Origin: Cohnella hashimotonis
GTDB lineage: Bacteria > Bacillota > Bacilli > Paenibacillales > Paenibacillaceae
Assembly: GCF_030014955.1 (NCBI RefSeq)
Contig: NZ_JAGRPV010000001.1
Coordinates: 2,976,001-3,040,000, forward strand
DNA length: 64,000 nucleotides
Reading direction: 5' to 3'
Shown here: in pieces, positions 37,123 to 46,438 of the stretch
How the letters are laid out: each line of letters begins with the position of its first letter
Numbering within the stretch: the first letter of the stretch is position 1
Made by a program: the position numbers and the translations under genes
The notes under the pieces: generated by a model
The model's input: only the letters and a program-made list of their open reading frames with translations
What the model was told of the DNA's origin: nothing
Databases searched by the model: none

Positions 37123-38509
37123 ATGGCTGGACGACGAGATCGCCGGCTGCGCGGATGTGAACGTCGAAAAGCTGTCGGCCGGAAATCGGCAGGCCTCGCT
37201 CGTATCGGCGACGGGCATGATCGACAATGTCATTTATAAAGACCGGTTGCTGCCCTCCTTGGACGAATGGCTGGAGGGAAAGAACCTTACCGAAGGCTTT
37301 CCCGGCGCGTTTGCGTTGGCCGCATCGAACGACGAAGAGCGTGCGCATGTCCTGGCGCGGCTGTTCTCCGGCAGCGTGCTGATCGTGAGCGACGGGAGGA
37401 TGCTCGCCTATCCGATCCCCCGCCAGTCGGAACGCTCGCCTGAAGAATCGTCTTCCGAGATTTCGGTCAAAGGGCCGCGCGACGGCTTCGTCGAGAGCTT
37501 GCCTATTAACCGTACGCTGGTGCGCAAGCGATTGAAGTCTTCGGATTTGAAGATCGAGTCGTTCTGCGTAGGTACGGACAGCCAGACGGAGATCAACCTG
37601 CTCTATCTGAAATCGGCCGCAAGCCGCTCGCTCGTCGAAGAAGCGCGCAAAAGAATCGGGAGGCTGTCGCCCGATATCGTGGTCGGCTCCGGGCAAGTCG
37701 AAGAAATGCTGTCCGACAGGTCGCGGGCGCTTTTTCCCCTCGTCAACTATACCGGCCGGCCGGATTATATCGTCGAATGCTTGGGACTCGGTCGCGTTGC
37801 CATCATCGTGGACGGCCTCCCGCTCGTGTATACGGCGCCGACCAATATGTTCGAGCTGCTCAAGTCTCCGGAGGACATTCACAACTCGTATTATTTCGTA
37901 ACGATGGAGAGGCTGCTTCGCTTGCTAGGCCTGCTCATTACGCTCACCCTGCCCGGATTCTGGGTGGCGGTATCAACGTTTAACATCGACCAGATTCCGT
38001 TCCCGCTCATGGCGACGATCGTCGTCTCGCGAATCGGCCTGCCGATGTCGACCGCGATCGAGATGTTTCTCATGCTGTTCATGTTCGAGCTGTTTCGCGA
38101 AGCGGGCGTTCGTCTGCCGAGGGCCGTAGGGCAGACCGTCGCGGTCGTGGGCGGCATTATCATCGGGGACGCGGCGATCCGGGCGGGGCTTACTTCGCCT
38201 ACGATGCTGGTCGTCAGCGCCGTGACGTACGTCACCTCGTTCATGCTCGTCAATCAGACGTTGCTCGGGACCGTCAACCTGCTTCGTTTTGTCGTGCTAA
38301 TATTTTCGACTGGTCTCGGCATGTTCGGATTTTTTATCGGCGTGTTCTCGATATTGCTGTACATGGTGTCGCTTCGTTCATTCGGAGAACCATACTTGAA
38401 ACCGGCAGCCCCGTACGAGGCGCGGCGCGCGCGCGGCGCCTTCCTCAAATTCCCGTATACGGATCGAAGGAGCAAGGGGAGCCCCAAACGCGGTGGATCG
38501 GGGGGGTGA
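37106..38509 (+). CDS. gerA: Spore germinant receptor subunit A (GerAA family)
   Basis: The 467-residue protein has the soluble N-terminal domains (~1-235) with the family signature KGPRDGFVESLPINRTLVR (~112-130), and a C-terminal membrane part of 4-5 helices (~268-430) including VSRIGLPMSTAIEMFLMLFM. GerAA and GerAB together form the receptor pore assembly. It overlaps gerB by 17 nt and gerC by 4 nt (GTGA). The basic C-terminal tail (RRSKGSPKRGGSGG) is short. Confidence 0.94.
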   Translation: MQTGLEWLDDEIAGCADVNVEKLSAGNRQASLVSATGMIDNVIYKDRLLPSLDEWLEGKNLTEGFPGAFALAASNDEERAHVLARLFSGSVLIVSDGRMLAYPIPRQSERSPEESSSEISVKGPRDGFVESLPINRTLVRKRLKSSDLKIESFCVGTDSQTEINLLYLKSAASRSLVEEARKRIGRLSPDIVVGSGQVEEMLSDRSRALFPLVNYTGRPDYIVECLGLGRVAIIVDGLPLVYTAPTNMFELLKSPEDIHNSYYFVTMERLLRLLGLLITLTLPGFWVAVSTFNIDQIPFPLMATIVVSRIGLPMSTAIEMFLMLFMFELFREAGVRLPRAVGQTVAVVGGIIIGDAAIRAGLTSPTMLVVSAVTYVTSFMLVNQTLLGTVNLLRFVVLIFSTGLGMFGFFIGVFSILLYMVSLRSFGEPYLKPAAPYEARRARGAFLKFPYTDRRSKGSPKRGGSGG

Positions 38510-39648
38510 GTGCGATGCATGCGGCGATGCGAATTCTGGCGCTAGCCATTATGGTCGTCGTCCTGACGGCGTGCTGGGATCAGCGCTCGATTCAGGAGAC
38601 CAGCTATGTTACAAGCCTGGGAATCGATTATGACGAAAAGGAAGAGCTTTATTCCATATACGGGACGCTCATCACGATGTCCGACGTCGCCAAAACAGAA
38701 GGAGCCAGCGGCAAGGCGTTCCCCTCCTACATCGGGCATGGTAAAGGCGAGTCCCCTCAGCTTGCGCTTAAGGCCTTGTATCGAAGCACACAGCTTCGGC
38801 CGTCTCTCGATCATCTCATGACAATCGTCGTCAAGGAAAACGCGCTGACGCGAATTCCCGACATTTTGGACAGCTTCAACAGAAGCCGAACCGTGCGTTA
38901 CAATATTTCTATGGCCGCGACGACCGAGCCGCTCGACGAACTGCTGGCATCCGATACCTTTTTTAATTCGCCGATGTACACGTTTTTGTACACCCGACGC
39001 GTTCGCGGTCCCGCTGTGCCCGCTGTTCAGATGATGAATCTGCAAGCGTTCATTCGCCAATTTTACGAGAAAAGCCATACGACCCTGCTGCCGGTTCTTA
39101 AACTGGACCGTTCCAGCTGGAAGCAAGGGGGAAAATCGAAAAAATATATATATTTCGATGGCGCGCATGCGATCGTCGGCCAAAAACAGCATGAGGAGCT
39201 GGGAGAGCCGCTCGTACAGGGCGTGAAATGGTTCCATTCGGATCAAAAGGGTGCGTTTTTGGAGGTCAGAGACGACGAAGGCAAATTCGTGGCCATCTTC
39301 GCGGTGACGACAGGCAAGGGGCGTTTGACCTATAATCGCCACAGCGGTAAAGATGGGGCCTTCAAGGCCGTCGTTTCCGTAAAAGCTTATATTTATGAGC
39401 TGCATGACAAGGCGGTCGAGGTACAGCTGGAAGCTTGGGCGGAAAATGGCATACGGGAAAAGCTCCAGCAATCTTTAGCCACGGGGCGCGCGCGTCGAAT
39501 CGATCTGATCGGACTGGAGGACGAACTGTACCGCCACCATCTGGCGGCGTGGAAAAAGCTGAAGAAGACCGGAATCGAAGTAACGTCGCTTCCGATCGAT
39601 GTCGTCGTAGACGTCAAGGTGACCAATTCGGGGAAGCATAAGCTTTAA
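38506..39648 (+). CDS. gerC: Ger(x)C family spore germination lipoprotein
   Basis: The 380-residue protein starts with a lipoprotein signal (ILALAIMVVVLTACWDQRS); the lipobox cysteine lies at ~23 followed by the family hallmark WDQR. The rest forms the three-domain GerC fold (TSLGIDYDEKEELYSIYG near the N-terminus; TGIEVTSLPIDVVVDVKV at the C-terminus). It attaches to the outer face of the inner spore membrane and supports the receptor. GTG 38506 is coupled to the gerA stop; ATG 38515 behind GGGGGGTGAG is an equally plausible start. Confidence 0.94.
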   Translation: MSAMHAAMRILALAIMVVVLTACWDQRSIQETSYVTSLGIDYDEKEELYSIYGTLITMSDVAKTEGASGKAFPSYIGHGKGESPQLALKALYRSTQLRPSLDHLMTIVVKENALTRIPDILDSFNRSRTVRYNISMAATTEPLDELLASDTFFNSPMYTFLYTRRVRGPAVPAVQMMNLQAFIRQFYEKSHTTLLPVLKLDRSSWKQGGKSKKYIYFDGAHAIVGQKQHEELGEPLVQGVKWFHSDQKGAFLEVRDDEGKFVAIFAVTTGKGRLTYNRHSGKDGAFKAVVSVKAYIYELHDKAVEVQLEAWAENGIREKLQQSLATGRARRIDLIGLEDELYRHHLAAWKKLKKTGIEVTSLPIDVVVDVKVTNSGKHKL

Positions 39649-39677
39649 ACGAAGAGCGGCTTGCGAAGAAACAAGAA

Positions 39678-39704
39678 AAGCCGTCCCTTGAGAAGGGACG
39701 GCTT
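39678..39704. terminator. Bidirectional hairpin between ger operon and NlpC/P60 gene
   Basis: AAGCCGTCCCTT and AAGGGACGGCTT are perfect 12-nt arms around GAG, placed between the convergent gerC and NlpC/P60 genes. A-rich flanks on the left make a T-run for the minus-strand transcript. Confidence 0.8.
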
Positions 39705-39721
39705 GAAGGAACGATGCGCGA

Positions 39722-40213
39722 CTAGAGGACGCGGCGGGCAGTCGTATAGTGATTCTTCCACCAGCCCGAATTGATGCTCGAAATCGTGACGCCAGGGCTG
39801 CCGTAAGTATGCAGCACCTTGCCGCCGCCGATGTAAATGCCGACATGGTGGATCGGGGAGTAGAAAAATACGAGATCGCCCGGCTTCAGGTTAGCCTTGG
39901 ATACGTACTTGCCTGATTTGGATTGCGCCTTGGACTCCCGAGGCAGAGATACGCCGTATTTACGGTACAGAAATTGGGTAAACGAAGAGCAGTCGAAGGA
40001 GCTGGTAACACCTGTTTTTGCGCCGAACTTATATCGAACGCCCATGTATTTTTTGCCGAGGGCGATGATGCTGGATGCTTTGGAGCTGGCCGTGACGGTC
40101 GCTTCCGCCGCGCTGACCGGCTTCGCCGGCAGAGCCGTTGCTGCGCCTCCGAAAAGAACGGTTGCTGCGACGACCGACGCCATCAATTTCTTAAAGCTAT
40201 TGGTTGTTGCCAT
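39722..40213 (-). CDS. Secreted NlpC/P60 (C40) peptidoglycan endopeptidase
   Basis: The 163-residue protein has a Sec signal peptide (~1-35, VVAATVLFGGAATALPAKPVSA) and one C40 domain (~45-163) with catalytic Cys in SFDCSSFTQFLY (~74), His in IHHVGIYIGGG (~122) and a third polar residue near LHTYG. It should cleave peptide stems of peptidoglycan outside the membrane. No SH3 or LysM module is present, so wall binding is weak or by the domain alone. GGGGGAA precedes ATG 40213. Confidence 0.93.
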   Translation of the reverse strand: MATTNSFKKLMASVVAATVLFGGAATALPAKPVSAAEATVTASSKASSIIALGKKYMGVRYKFGAKTGVTSSFDCSSFTQFLYRKYGVSLPRESKAQSKSGKYVSKANLKPGDLVFFYSPIHHVGIYIGGGKVLHTYGSPGVTISSINSGWWKNHYTTARRVL

Positions 40214-40492
40214 GGATGCGATTCCCCCAATGTTGTTGTAGTCGTGATGTGCTTGCTGCTAGAATCAATATATCAGATTGAAACTTCCCTTCATTTCCCT
40301 CTAAGCGGCGGAATGCTTGCTGCGCGGCGGTTTGCGCGATTATATGAAAAACAACTAAGAAAATATTAATTCTGGACAACTGGACAAATGCCTAAAGTAC
40401 GCTATTTTTGCAAAATTGGATTTGAAACCGTTAAAATGGGGCAATAAGCCGCGGCACAGCCGCGCGAAGGCCCGACACAAAGGAGACTCGGC

Positions 40493-40756
40493 ATGAACGT
40501 AACCATTCGCGAGGCGGCAATGACGAAGGACGAGGTTAACGGATATGTAGGAAAAGTCGTGTTTGAGGTCGAAGGACACGAGGCGGCTTACGAAATGGCG
40601 CTGCAAAGCGACAAGGGCAAAGAGTGGAGTTATTCGCTGTTTTTCGCGGGCAAATCCGGCAGCGAAGAGCAGATCGACGCGGTGGACGCAGAGATCGATT
40701 CCAACGACGAGCTTTACGAGCGGCTGGTGGATGCGGCTATCGACGCGTTGGAATAG
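40493..40756 (+). CDS. Conserved hypothetical protein, 87 residues
   Basis: ATG 40493 follows AAGGAGA, and a strong terminator lies at 40850-40885. The small acidic protein has a predicted beta-rich start (YVGKVVFEVEGHEAAYEMAL) and an acidic C-terminal helix (DELYERLVDAAIDALE). No signal or membrane helix. I do not recognise the family. The ATG-preceding signal and isolated transcription unit support it being real. Confidence 0.8.
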   Translation: MNVTIREAAMTKDEVNGYVGKVVFEVEGHEAAYEMALQSDKGKEWSYSLFFAGKSGSEEQIDAVDAEIDSNDELYERLVDAAIDALE

Positions 40757-40849
40757 AAGAATCTCCTATTATTTTACTTGGCTAACGATTTAGGATATAT
40801 TATAGGGCAGAGCGGTACATGAAGCTTGCATACGATCCCTATAAAAGAC

Positions 40850-40885
40850 ATCGGTCCCTTCCCGTCCGGGAAGAGACCGATTTTT
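40850..40885 (+). terminator. Rho-independent terminator
   Basis: ATCGGTCCCTTCCCG and CGGGAAGAGACCGAT (one mismatch) with a 2-nt tip run into TTTTTG. It ends the 87-residue gene's unit and faces the UspA gene. Confidence 0.85.
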
Positions 40886-40926
40886 GTCATTGGCCTTGGC
40901 CGAAGCCGTCAATCGCACAATCCGAG

Positions 40927-41355
40927 TTACTTGACGATGAGAACCGGTACCTTGGCATGCTGCATGACGTTGTGACTGACGCTGCCGAGCACGAACTCGC
41001 GGATGCCGCCGAGGCCGCGGCTGCCGAGCACGATGAGGTCGGCGCCGTTATCGCCGGCATAATCGAGGATCGTATTCGCAGGATCGCCGTCGATCAGCTT
41101 GAACGTCGCATTGATCGTACCGGGCACGAGCGTCTTCGCTTCTTCAAGCACCTTGAAGGAGTGGTCCATGTATTGCTGGGACCAGTCCGCCGGCAGCGTG
41201 ACCATGAAGTCGCCGTTGTTGACGAGCGGTACCTGGTAGACATGGAGTACCGTAAGCGCCGCCCCGCTGCTCTCCGCGAGCGCGGAGGCATGGGAGATGG
41301 CCTTGCGCGACAGGTTCGAACCGTCGAATGCGACCACAATGTTTTTGTAGCTCAT
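40927..41355 (-). CDS. Universal stress protein, UspA family
   Basis: The 142-residue protein begins MSYKNIVVAFDGSNLSRKA and carries the ATP-binding signature GSRGLGGIREFVLGSVSHNV (~110-129), the G-x2-G-x9-G-S pattern of nucleotide-binding UspA proteins. It likely dimerises and binds ATP in the cytoplasm under stress. GAGGAGG precedes ATG 41355. It is divergent from the HelD-like gene and convergent with the 87-residue gene. Confidence 0.93.
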   Translation of the reverse strand: MSYKNIVVAFDGSNLSRKAISHASALAESSGAALTVLHVYQVPLVNNGDFMVTLPADWSQQYMDHSFKVLEEAKTLVPGTINATFKLIDGDPANTILDYAGDNGADLIVLGSRGLGGIREFVLGSVSHNVMQHAKVPVLIVK

Positions 41356-41460
41356 CGAAATAGCCTCCTCGCCGATCTATGTAACTTGCATGTGCCATGT
41401 ATCTTCCTCTATTTAACCACACTTAATCTGACGTAATCAATTTGAAGGGAGCTTCGATTC

Positions 41461-43587
41461 GTGTCAGAAGATAAACGATTCCGTGAAGAAACGGTGAAGC
41501 TGGAACATACGAAGACTTCGATCCGCGAGCAAATCGCCGGCATCGGGCCCCGGTATACCGGCAACGATTATACCGAGCAGACGCTCGACGCCATCCGGCA
41601 GGAGCGCAAGCTCCGTCTAACGACGTCCGAAAAAGAGCCATACTTCGGCAGGCTCGACTTCAGGGAAGAAGGCAAGAGCGAGCCATTGCCGCTGTATATC
41701 GGCAAATCGGGCGTCGGCGAAGAAAACGGTCACCGTCTGCTTGTCGTGGATTGGCGGGCGCCGGTATCAAGCTTGTTCTACGCCTTCTCGGGCGGCAATC
41801 CGGAGGTTGCCTACGATTCCCCGGAAGGTGCCGTGTCCGGCACCGTCCATCTGAAGCGCAATTTGCTCGTGCGCGAAGGCGAGCTGCAGCGCGTCGTGGA
41901 CAGCTACGCCGAAGGCGGCGAGCAGGGCGGCTCGGCAGGCGACGAATTTCTGCTCCACAAGCTCGGCGAGAGCAAGGACAACAAGCTCCGCGATATCGTT
42001 TCGACGATCCAGCAGGAGCAGGACGCGATCATCCGAACCGAGAAAAACAAAGCCGTTTTTATCCAGGGCGTAGCGGGAAGCGGCAAGACGACGGTTGCGC
42101 TGCACCGGCTCGCTTACTTGCTGTACCGATACCAGGACCGCGTACGCGCCGACCGCATGATGATCCTTGCGCCGAGCCAAATGTTTTTGAATTATATTTC
42201 TGGCGTGCTGCCGGAGCTTGGCGTCGGAGATATCGGCCAGCAGACATTCGAGGACTGGGCGCTCGAGCAGATCGGCGAGGACCTGCGGCTGCGGGATCCG
42301 GCGGAGGAGCTGGCCCGCTGGTTCGAGGGAGACGCATCGGCAGGCAGCCGTGCGGATGCGCCAGCCAAGCGCAAGGGCAGCCTCGCCTTTCTGGCCGAGA
42401 TCGACGAAGCGATCGAAGAGCTGGCGCGGACGATGGTACCGGAAGAGCCTTTTACCCCGGACGACCGGCGGATGCTGACGGCGGAGCAGGTTCGCGCCTG
42501 GTTCGCGGAGGAAAATCCGCTGGATCCGATCATGAAAAAGCGGGAACGGGTGCTTAACCGGATCAAGCGCTGGATGGAGATCGAGCTTGGCAAAGCCAAG
42601 TGGAGCGACGCCGAGGTGCGCAAAAAGGCGAACGCCCGCTGGAAGGCTTACGCCGGCAAGCTGCCGCTCCATACCGCTTCTTCCTTTTATAAGGCCGGCG
42701 GCTGGCATACAGACGATGGTCGCGGCGAGGCCCGAGGCGCCAAGCAAGCCGGGGCAGCGTCTAAAGCGAAAAGCAAAGGCAAGGCGGCCGCCGTTTTCGC
42801 CAGAGAAGATCTGGCTGCGCTTGTGCACATCCACCTGAAGCTGCTCGGGCCGGCGGCTCCGGCTTACGATCATATCGTGATCGACGAGGCGCAGGATTAT
42901 TCGCCCGCGCAGCTGCAGGTGCTCAGGCAGCACCAGCGAATCACCTCGATGACCGTGCTCGGCGATCTGCAGCAAGGTATCCACGATTATGCGGGCATTA
43001 CCGACTGGGAGGAGCTGAGGCGCTTATTTCCCGGAGAAGAGACATCGTATTACGAGCTCGACCGGAGCTATCGATCGACGCTCGAGATCATCGAATTCGC
43101 CAACCGTATCCTGAAGGGAATGGGCGGCGGCGTCAAGCCGGCGCGGCCCGTCTTTCGCAGCGGCCAGCCGGTGGAAGTAGAGCGGACCGCGCAAGCGCCG
43201 GACACCGCTGCGATCGCTGCGATCGTCGAAGGCTGGCGGCAAGAGCCGGAGCTTCAGAGCATCGCGGTGCTGGGCCGGACGGCGGCAGCCTGCGCGCGCA
43301 TTTATAGCGAGCTGACCGCACGGGGCATCCGGTCTTCCCTGCTCGAGGCGAAGCATCAGAATTACGAAGGCGGAATTACGGTTGCGCCGGTGTATTTGTC
43401 CAAAGGCCTCGAGTTCGACGCCGTCTTGATTCCGGATGCGGACGCGGCGGACTACAAGCCGGAGGACGCCAAGCTGCTTTACGTCGGATGCACGCGCGCG
43501 CTTCACAGACTCAAGCTGTTGTATGCGCACTCGCCGACTCCGCTCATTGCACAGCCTGATCCCGAGTCGGAGGAGGCGGCACGATGA
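41461..43587 (+). CDS. helD: HelD-like UvrD/Rep-family helicase
   Basis: The 708-residue SF1 ATPase has Walker A GVAGSGKTTVALHRLAYL (~204-221), Walker B IVIDEAQDYSPAQ (~473-485), motif III LGDLQQGIHDYAG, and C-terminal motifs DRSYRST and YVGCTRALHRLKLLY. The N-terminal ~180 residues form the charged arm that in HelD inserts into RNA polymerase; HelD recycles stalled or idle polymerase in Bacillota. A Lys/Ala-rich insertion lies at ~430-445. GTG 41461 follows GAAGGGAG. It overlaps the phosphoesterase gene by 4 nt (ATGA). Confidence 0.9.
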   Translation: MSEDKRFREETVKLEHTKTSIREQIAGIGPRYTGNDYTEQTLDAIRQERKLRLTTSEKEPYFGRLDFREEGKSEPLPLYIGKSGVGEENGHRLLVVDWRAPVSSLFYAFSGGNPEVAYDSPEGAVSGTVHLKRNLLVREGELQRVVDSYAEGGEQGGSAGDEFLLHKLGESKDNKLRDIVSTIQQEQDAIIRTEKNKAVFIQGVAGSGKTTVALHRLAYLLYRYQDRVRADRMMILAPSQMFLNYISGVLPELGVGDIGQQTFEDWALEQIGEDLRLRDPAEELARWFEGDASAGSRADAPAKRKGSLAFLAEIDEAIEELARTMVPEEPFTPDDRRMLTAEQVRAWFAEENPLDPIMKKRERVLNRIKRWMEIELGKAKWSDAEVRKKANARWKAYAGKLPLHTASSFYKAGGWHTDDGRGEARGAKQAGAASKAKSKGKAAAVFAREDLAALVHIHLKLLGPAAPAYDHIVIDEAQDYSPAQLQVLRQHQRITSMTVLGDLQQGIHDYAGITDWEELRRLFPGEETSYYELDRSYRSTLEIIEFANRILKGMGGGVKPARPVFRSGQPVEVERTAQAPDTAAIAAIVEGWRQEPELQSIAVLGRTAAACARIYSELTARGIRSSLLEAKHQNYEGGITVAPVYLSKGLEFDAVLIPDADAADYKPEDAKLLYVGCTRALHRLKLLYAHSPTPLIAQPDPESEEAAR

Positions 43588-44738
43588 GAAGAGGAGGCCT
43601 TAGAGCTGTCGTTTCATTTACGCTGATTATCGCCGCATACCTCGGACTGAACTTTTTTATCGGCTGGAACGCGCAAACTTGGCTGAACAGCTGGCTGCCC
43701 GGGTTTCCCGTTTGGGCGCTTTGGACGCTGCTCGCCCTGGCCGCGCTGGGCTATCTGATCGGGCGTTTTCGTTTTCTGCCCAAGCCGGCGGGCCGCGGGC
43801 TCAAAGTGTTCGGCGCATATTATATCGGATTGTTCGAGTACGCCGTCCTGGTGCTGCCGTTCGCGGATCTGGCGGTTTGGCTGTTCTGGGCGGGGGGATC
43901 GGATTATAAGAATACGGTAGAAACGATCGGCGTCATCGTCTCCGTACTGCTCCTGCTATTGTTCGCCTGGGGAACCTGGAACGCCTGGACGCCGATCGTA
44001 CGCAAATACGAGCTGAGCGTGGCGAAGGACGCCGGAGGCCGGAGAAGATTGGATATCGTGCTCGTGAGCGACCTGCATCTGGGCAACATCGTCGGCAACC
44101 GGCATTTGGACCGACTGCTTCCGCGGGTCGAACAGTTGAAGCCCGACCTGATCCTGCTTGCCGGCGACGTGCTCGACGACGTCATCGAGCCGTTCGTTCG
44201 CAACCGGATGTCCGAGCGTCTCGGCCGGCTCTCCGCGCCGCTCGGCGTATATGCCGTGCTCGGCAATCACGAATATTACGGGCGGCACATCGACGAGTAC
44301 GTCGGTCGCATGGCGGCGCTCGGCATCCCTGTGCTTCGCGACGAGCGGTCGACGCCGGATGGTGTCATCCATGTCGTAGGGCGCAAGGACAAGACGGCGG
44401 AGTCGATGGATCCGGAGGGCCGCAAGCCGGTGGCGGAGCTGCTTCAAGGCCTCGACCCGAAGCTGCCGATCGTCCTTATGGACCATCAACCTTACGGATA
44501 TGCGGCTGCAGCGGAAGCTGGCGTAGATATTCTCGTTTCCGGCCACACGCACCGAGGACAATTCGCGCCGAACCACTGGGTCACGCGCCGTCTGTTCGAG
44601 CTCGATTGGGGCTATTTGCGAAAAGGAAAGATGCATGCCGTCGTCTCGTCCGGCTTCGGTACCTGGGGACCGCCGGTCCGGCTCGCAAGCCGCAGCGAGA
44701 TCGTGCATTTGTCCGTTACCTTCAGCGGAGGAGCATGA
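43584..44738 (+). CDS. Membrane-bound metallophosphoesterase, YkuE/YpbG-like
   Basis: The 384-residue protein has four N-terminal membrane helices (~8-28, ~43-60, ~78-103, ~113-132) and a C-terminal calcineurin-like domain with DLHLGN (~160), GDVLDD (~192), GNHEYY (~227) and GHTHRG (~319), which form the dinuclear metal site. Family members hydrolyse phospholipid or nucleotide phosphoesters at the membrane. It is coupled to helD by ATGA. Exact substrate is unknown. Confidence 0.9.
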   Translation: MRRGGLRAVVSFTLIIAAYLGLNFFIGWNAQTWLNSWLPGFPVWALWTLLALAALGYLIGRFRFLPKPAGRGLKVFGAYYIGLFEYAVLVLPFADLAVWLFWAGGSDYKNTVETIGVIVSVLLLLLFAWGTWNAWTPIVRKYELSVAKDAGGRRRLDIVLVSDLHLGNIVGNRHLDRLLPRVEQLKPDLILLAGDVLDDVIEPFVRNRMSERLGRLSAPLGVYAVLGNHEYYGRHIDEYVGRMAALGIPVLRDERSTPDGVIHVVGRKDKTAESMDPEGRKPVAELLQGLDPKLPIVLMDHQPYGYAAAAEAGVDILVSGHTHRGQFAPNHWVTRRLFELDWGYLRKGKMHAVVSSGFGTWGPPVRLASRSEIVHLSVTFSGGA

Positions 44739-44744
44739 TATGAA

Positions 44745-45167
44745 ATGGAGTGTCCGTATTGTCAGGCCGAGATCGAGCTTGCCGCAGGGAGATGCCCGAG
44801 CTGCAAGCGCAAGCTGTACGAGGTGACCGAGGCGGATTTTGAAGAAGCGGCGCCTGATCGCGCAGCACCGGAAGGCGATGAATCTGCTGATTCTTCGGAC
44901 AACGGAGCGCCTGCGGGGATGAGCGAGGTCGCGGCGATGCTCGAAGACCGCTTCGTCTGTCGCAGGTGCGGCAATAACGGAGGGGTAGCCAAGCAGGTGG
45001 CGATGACCGGCACGGGACTCAGCAAGCTATGGGACATTCAGCATCATCACTACCTGTTTGTCTCCTGCGAGCGTTGCGGCGCGGTCGAGATTTACGATCC
45101 GGAAATGCTGCTCGGCCGCAAACCGGGCAGTCTCGGGACCGCGCTCGATTTGCTTTTCGGCCGCTAA
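44745..45167 (+). CDS. Zinc-ribbon protein
   Basis: The 140-residue protein has two metal-ribbon knuckles: CPYC with CPSC at residues 3-20, and CRRCGNNGGVAKQ (~68) with CERCGAVEIYD (~105). The middle (~25-60) is acidic and probably disordered. The C-terminal ribbon resembles the COG3478 nucleic-acid-binding Zn-ribbon family. It follows the phosphoesterase gene after 6 nt, so co-transcription is likely. Role unknown. Confidence 0.85.
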   Translation: MECPYCQAEIELAAGRCPSCKRKLYEVTEADFEEAAPDRAAPEGDESADSSDNGAPAGMSEVAAMLEDRFVCRRCGNNGGVAKQVAMTGTGLSKLWDIQHHHYLFVSCERCGAVEIYDPEMLLGRKPGSLGTALDLLFGR

Positions 45168-45272
45168 GCGGAAGGCAGGGACTGGGGCTGTTCGAAGGCA
45201 GGGTTTTGGTTTAAAATGTGAACCAAGCATCTTTTTCCCTCATTGATCCAATCGATCCGAAGGAGCCTGACC

Positions 45273-45743
45273 ATGTTACGTAAGTTTTTGCTGTTGTTAG
45301 GGGCGCTGATGCTGCTCCTCCCGTCTGTCGGCGCCGCTGCCAATTGGGACACGCCGTTCGTCGTTTATTACGACAATTTGTACAAGATTACGGAGGAAGC
45401 CGTTCCTGCCGACAGGCTGGGCATGAAGCTGGGGAAGATCTCCGCTTATGCCGAGACCGAAGGCGCTTACAAGGGGAACTTCTCCAATGCGCTGCCCAAG
45501 GGCACCGAGTTTAAGGGCATTCTGGGCATCGACGTGCAGGACGCGATCGCCGTCGATTCGGGACACGGCTCCTACGTCAAAGCCGTCTATCAGGAGTCGT
45601 ACGCGGACAGCAAGCTGAGCGGCACGAGAGAGGCGCTCGAACGGCTAGACTGGCTGTGGTCGCTTCTGATCGCGGCGGCCGCGGTTGCAGCGGGCACCAT
45701 ATGGTGGCGCAAGACGAGGCGCAGCACAGGGCAGGGCCGTTGA
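45273..45743 (+). CDS. Exported protein with C-terminal membrane anchor
   Basis: ATG 45273 follows AAGGAG and begins a signal peptide (FLLLLGALMLLLPSVGAAA). The extracytoplasmic part (~20-128) carries no recognised motif (NWDTPFVVYYDNLYKITEEA near its start), and one helix at ~130-147 anchors the protein, with a basic cytoplasmic tail (RRKTRRSTGQGR-like). Its stop overlaps the next TTG start (TTGA). Unknown function. Confidence 0.8.
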   Translation: MLRKFLLLLGALMLLLPSVGAAANWDTPFVVYYDNLYKITEEAVPADRLGMKLGKISAYAETEGAYKGNFSNALPKGTEFKGILGIDVQDAIAVDSGHGSYVKAVYQESYADSKLSGTREALERLDWLWSLLIAAAAVAAGTIWWRKTRRSTGQGR

Positions 45744-46336
45744 TTGTCTGGATCAACGGCGCCTTCGGAGCAGGCAAGACGACGGCGGCGTACGAACTGC
45801 ACCGGAGGCTGCCCGGCTCGCTTGTCTTCGATCCGGAGGAGGCCGGCTTTTACATCCGCGCGAGGCTGCCGAAGCATCTTCATGGCGACGACTTCCAGGA
45901 CTACCCGATGTGGCGGTCGATCAATCGCGAGATGCTGGCCTATCTGGCAGAGAACCATCCGGGGCCGATCATCGTGCCGATGACGGTCGTCAGCGAGCGC
46001 TACATGGACGAGCTGGTCGGCGCGCTGCGCAGCTCGGGCGTCAGGGTCGACCATTACGCACTGACCGCATCGCGACAGACGCTGCTGCGTCGGCTTCGAA
46101 GCAGGTGGGAGAGCGAGCGGTCCTGGGCGGCACAGCAGATTGACCGATGTCTGGCTGGTTTAGCAGGCGAGACATTCGACGTCCATATCCAGACGGACGG
46201 CATGAACGCAAGCGAGGTCGTCGCCCGCATCGCCGAGCTGTCCGGACTCGCGCTGACGCCGGATCGCCGCGGTCCGCTGAAGCGGGGCTGGGACCGATTG
46301 CGGACGAAGGCGGGGCATATTCGATTTGGGCGGTAG
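45740..46336 (+). CDS. tmrB: TmrB-like P-loop NTPase
   Basis: The protein matches Bacillus TmrB, the ATP-binding tunicamycin-resistance protein, through its length: IVWINGAFGAGKTTAAYELHRRL at the N-terminus (P-loop GAFGAGKT), FDPEEAGFYIRA, VPMTVVSERYMDEL and SWAAQQIDRCLAGL. With TTG 45740, coupled to the upstream stop as TTGA, the length is 198 residues, like TmrB (~197). TmrB acts at the membrane and is thought to bind the drug; here resistance itself is inferred only. ATG 45701 is an alternative start. Confidence 0.85.
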   Translation: MIVWINGAFGAGKTTAAYELHRRLPGSLVFDPEEAGFYIRARLPKHLHGDDFQDYPMWRSINREMLAYLAENHPGPIIVPMTVVSERYMDELVGALRSSGVRVDHYALTASRQTLLRRLRSRWESERSWAAQQIDRCLAGLAGETFDVHIQTDGMNASEVVARIAELSGLALTPDRRGPLKRGWDRLRTKAGHIRFGR

Positions 46337-46349
46337 CATACGGCACGGC

Positions 46350-46385
46350 AAACAGGCGTCGCGGACATTTCCGCGTCGCCTGTTT
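46350..46385 (+). terminator. Hairpin terminator after tmrB-like gene
   Basis: AAACAGGCGTCGCGGA and TCCGCGTCGCCTGTTT pair with one mismatch around CATT, followed by GTGTT, 14 nt after the stop. Confidence 0.75.
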
Positions 46386-46438
46386 GTGTTAGGGATCGGT
46401 AGGAGCGTTCCGCAGACCGAGGGGAGGAAGCTCTGCAA

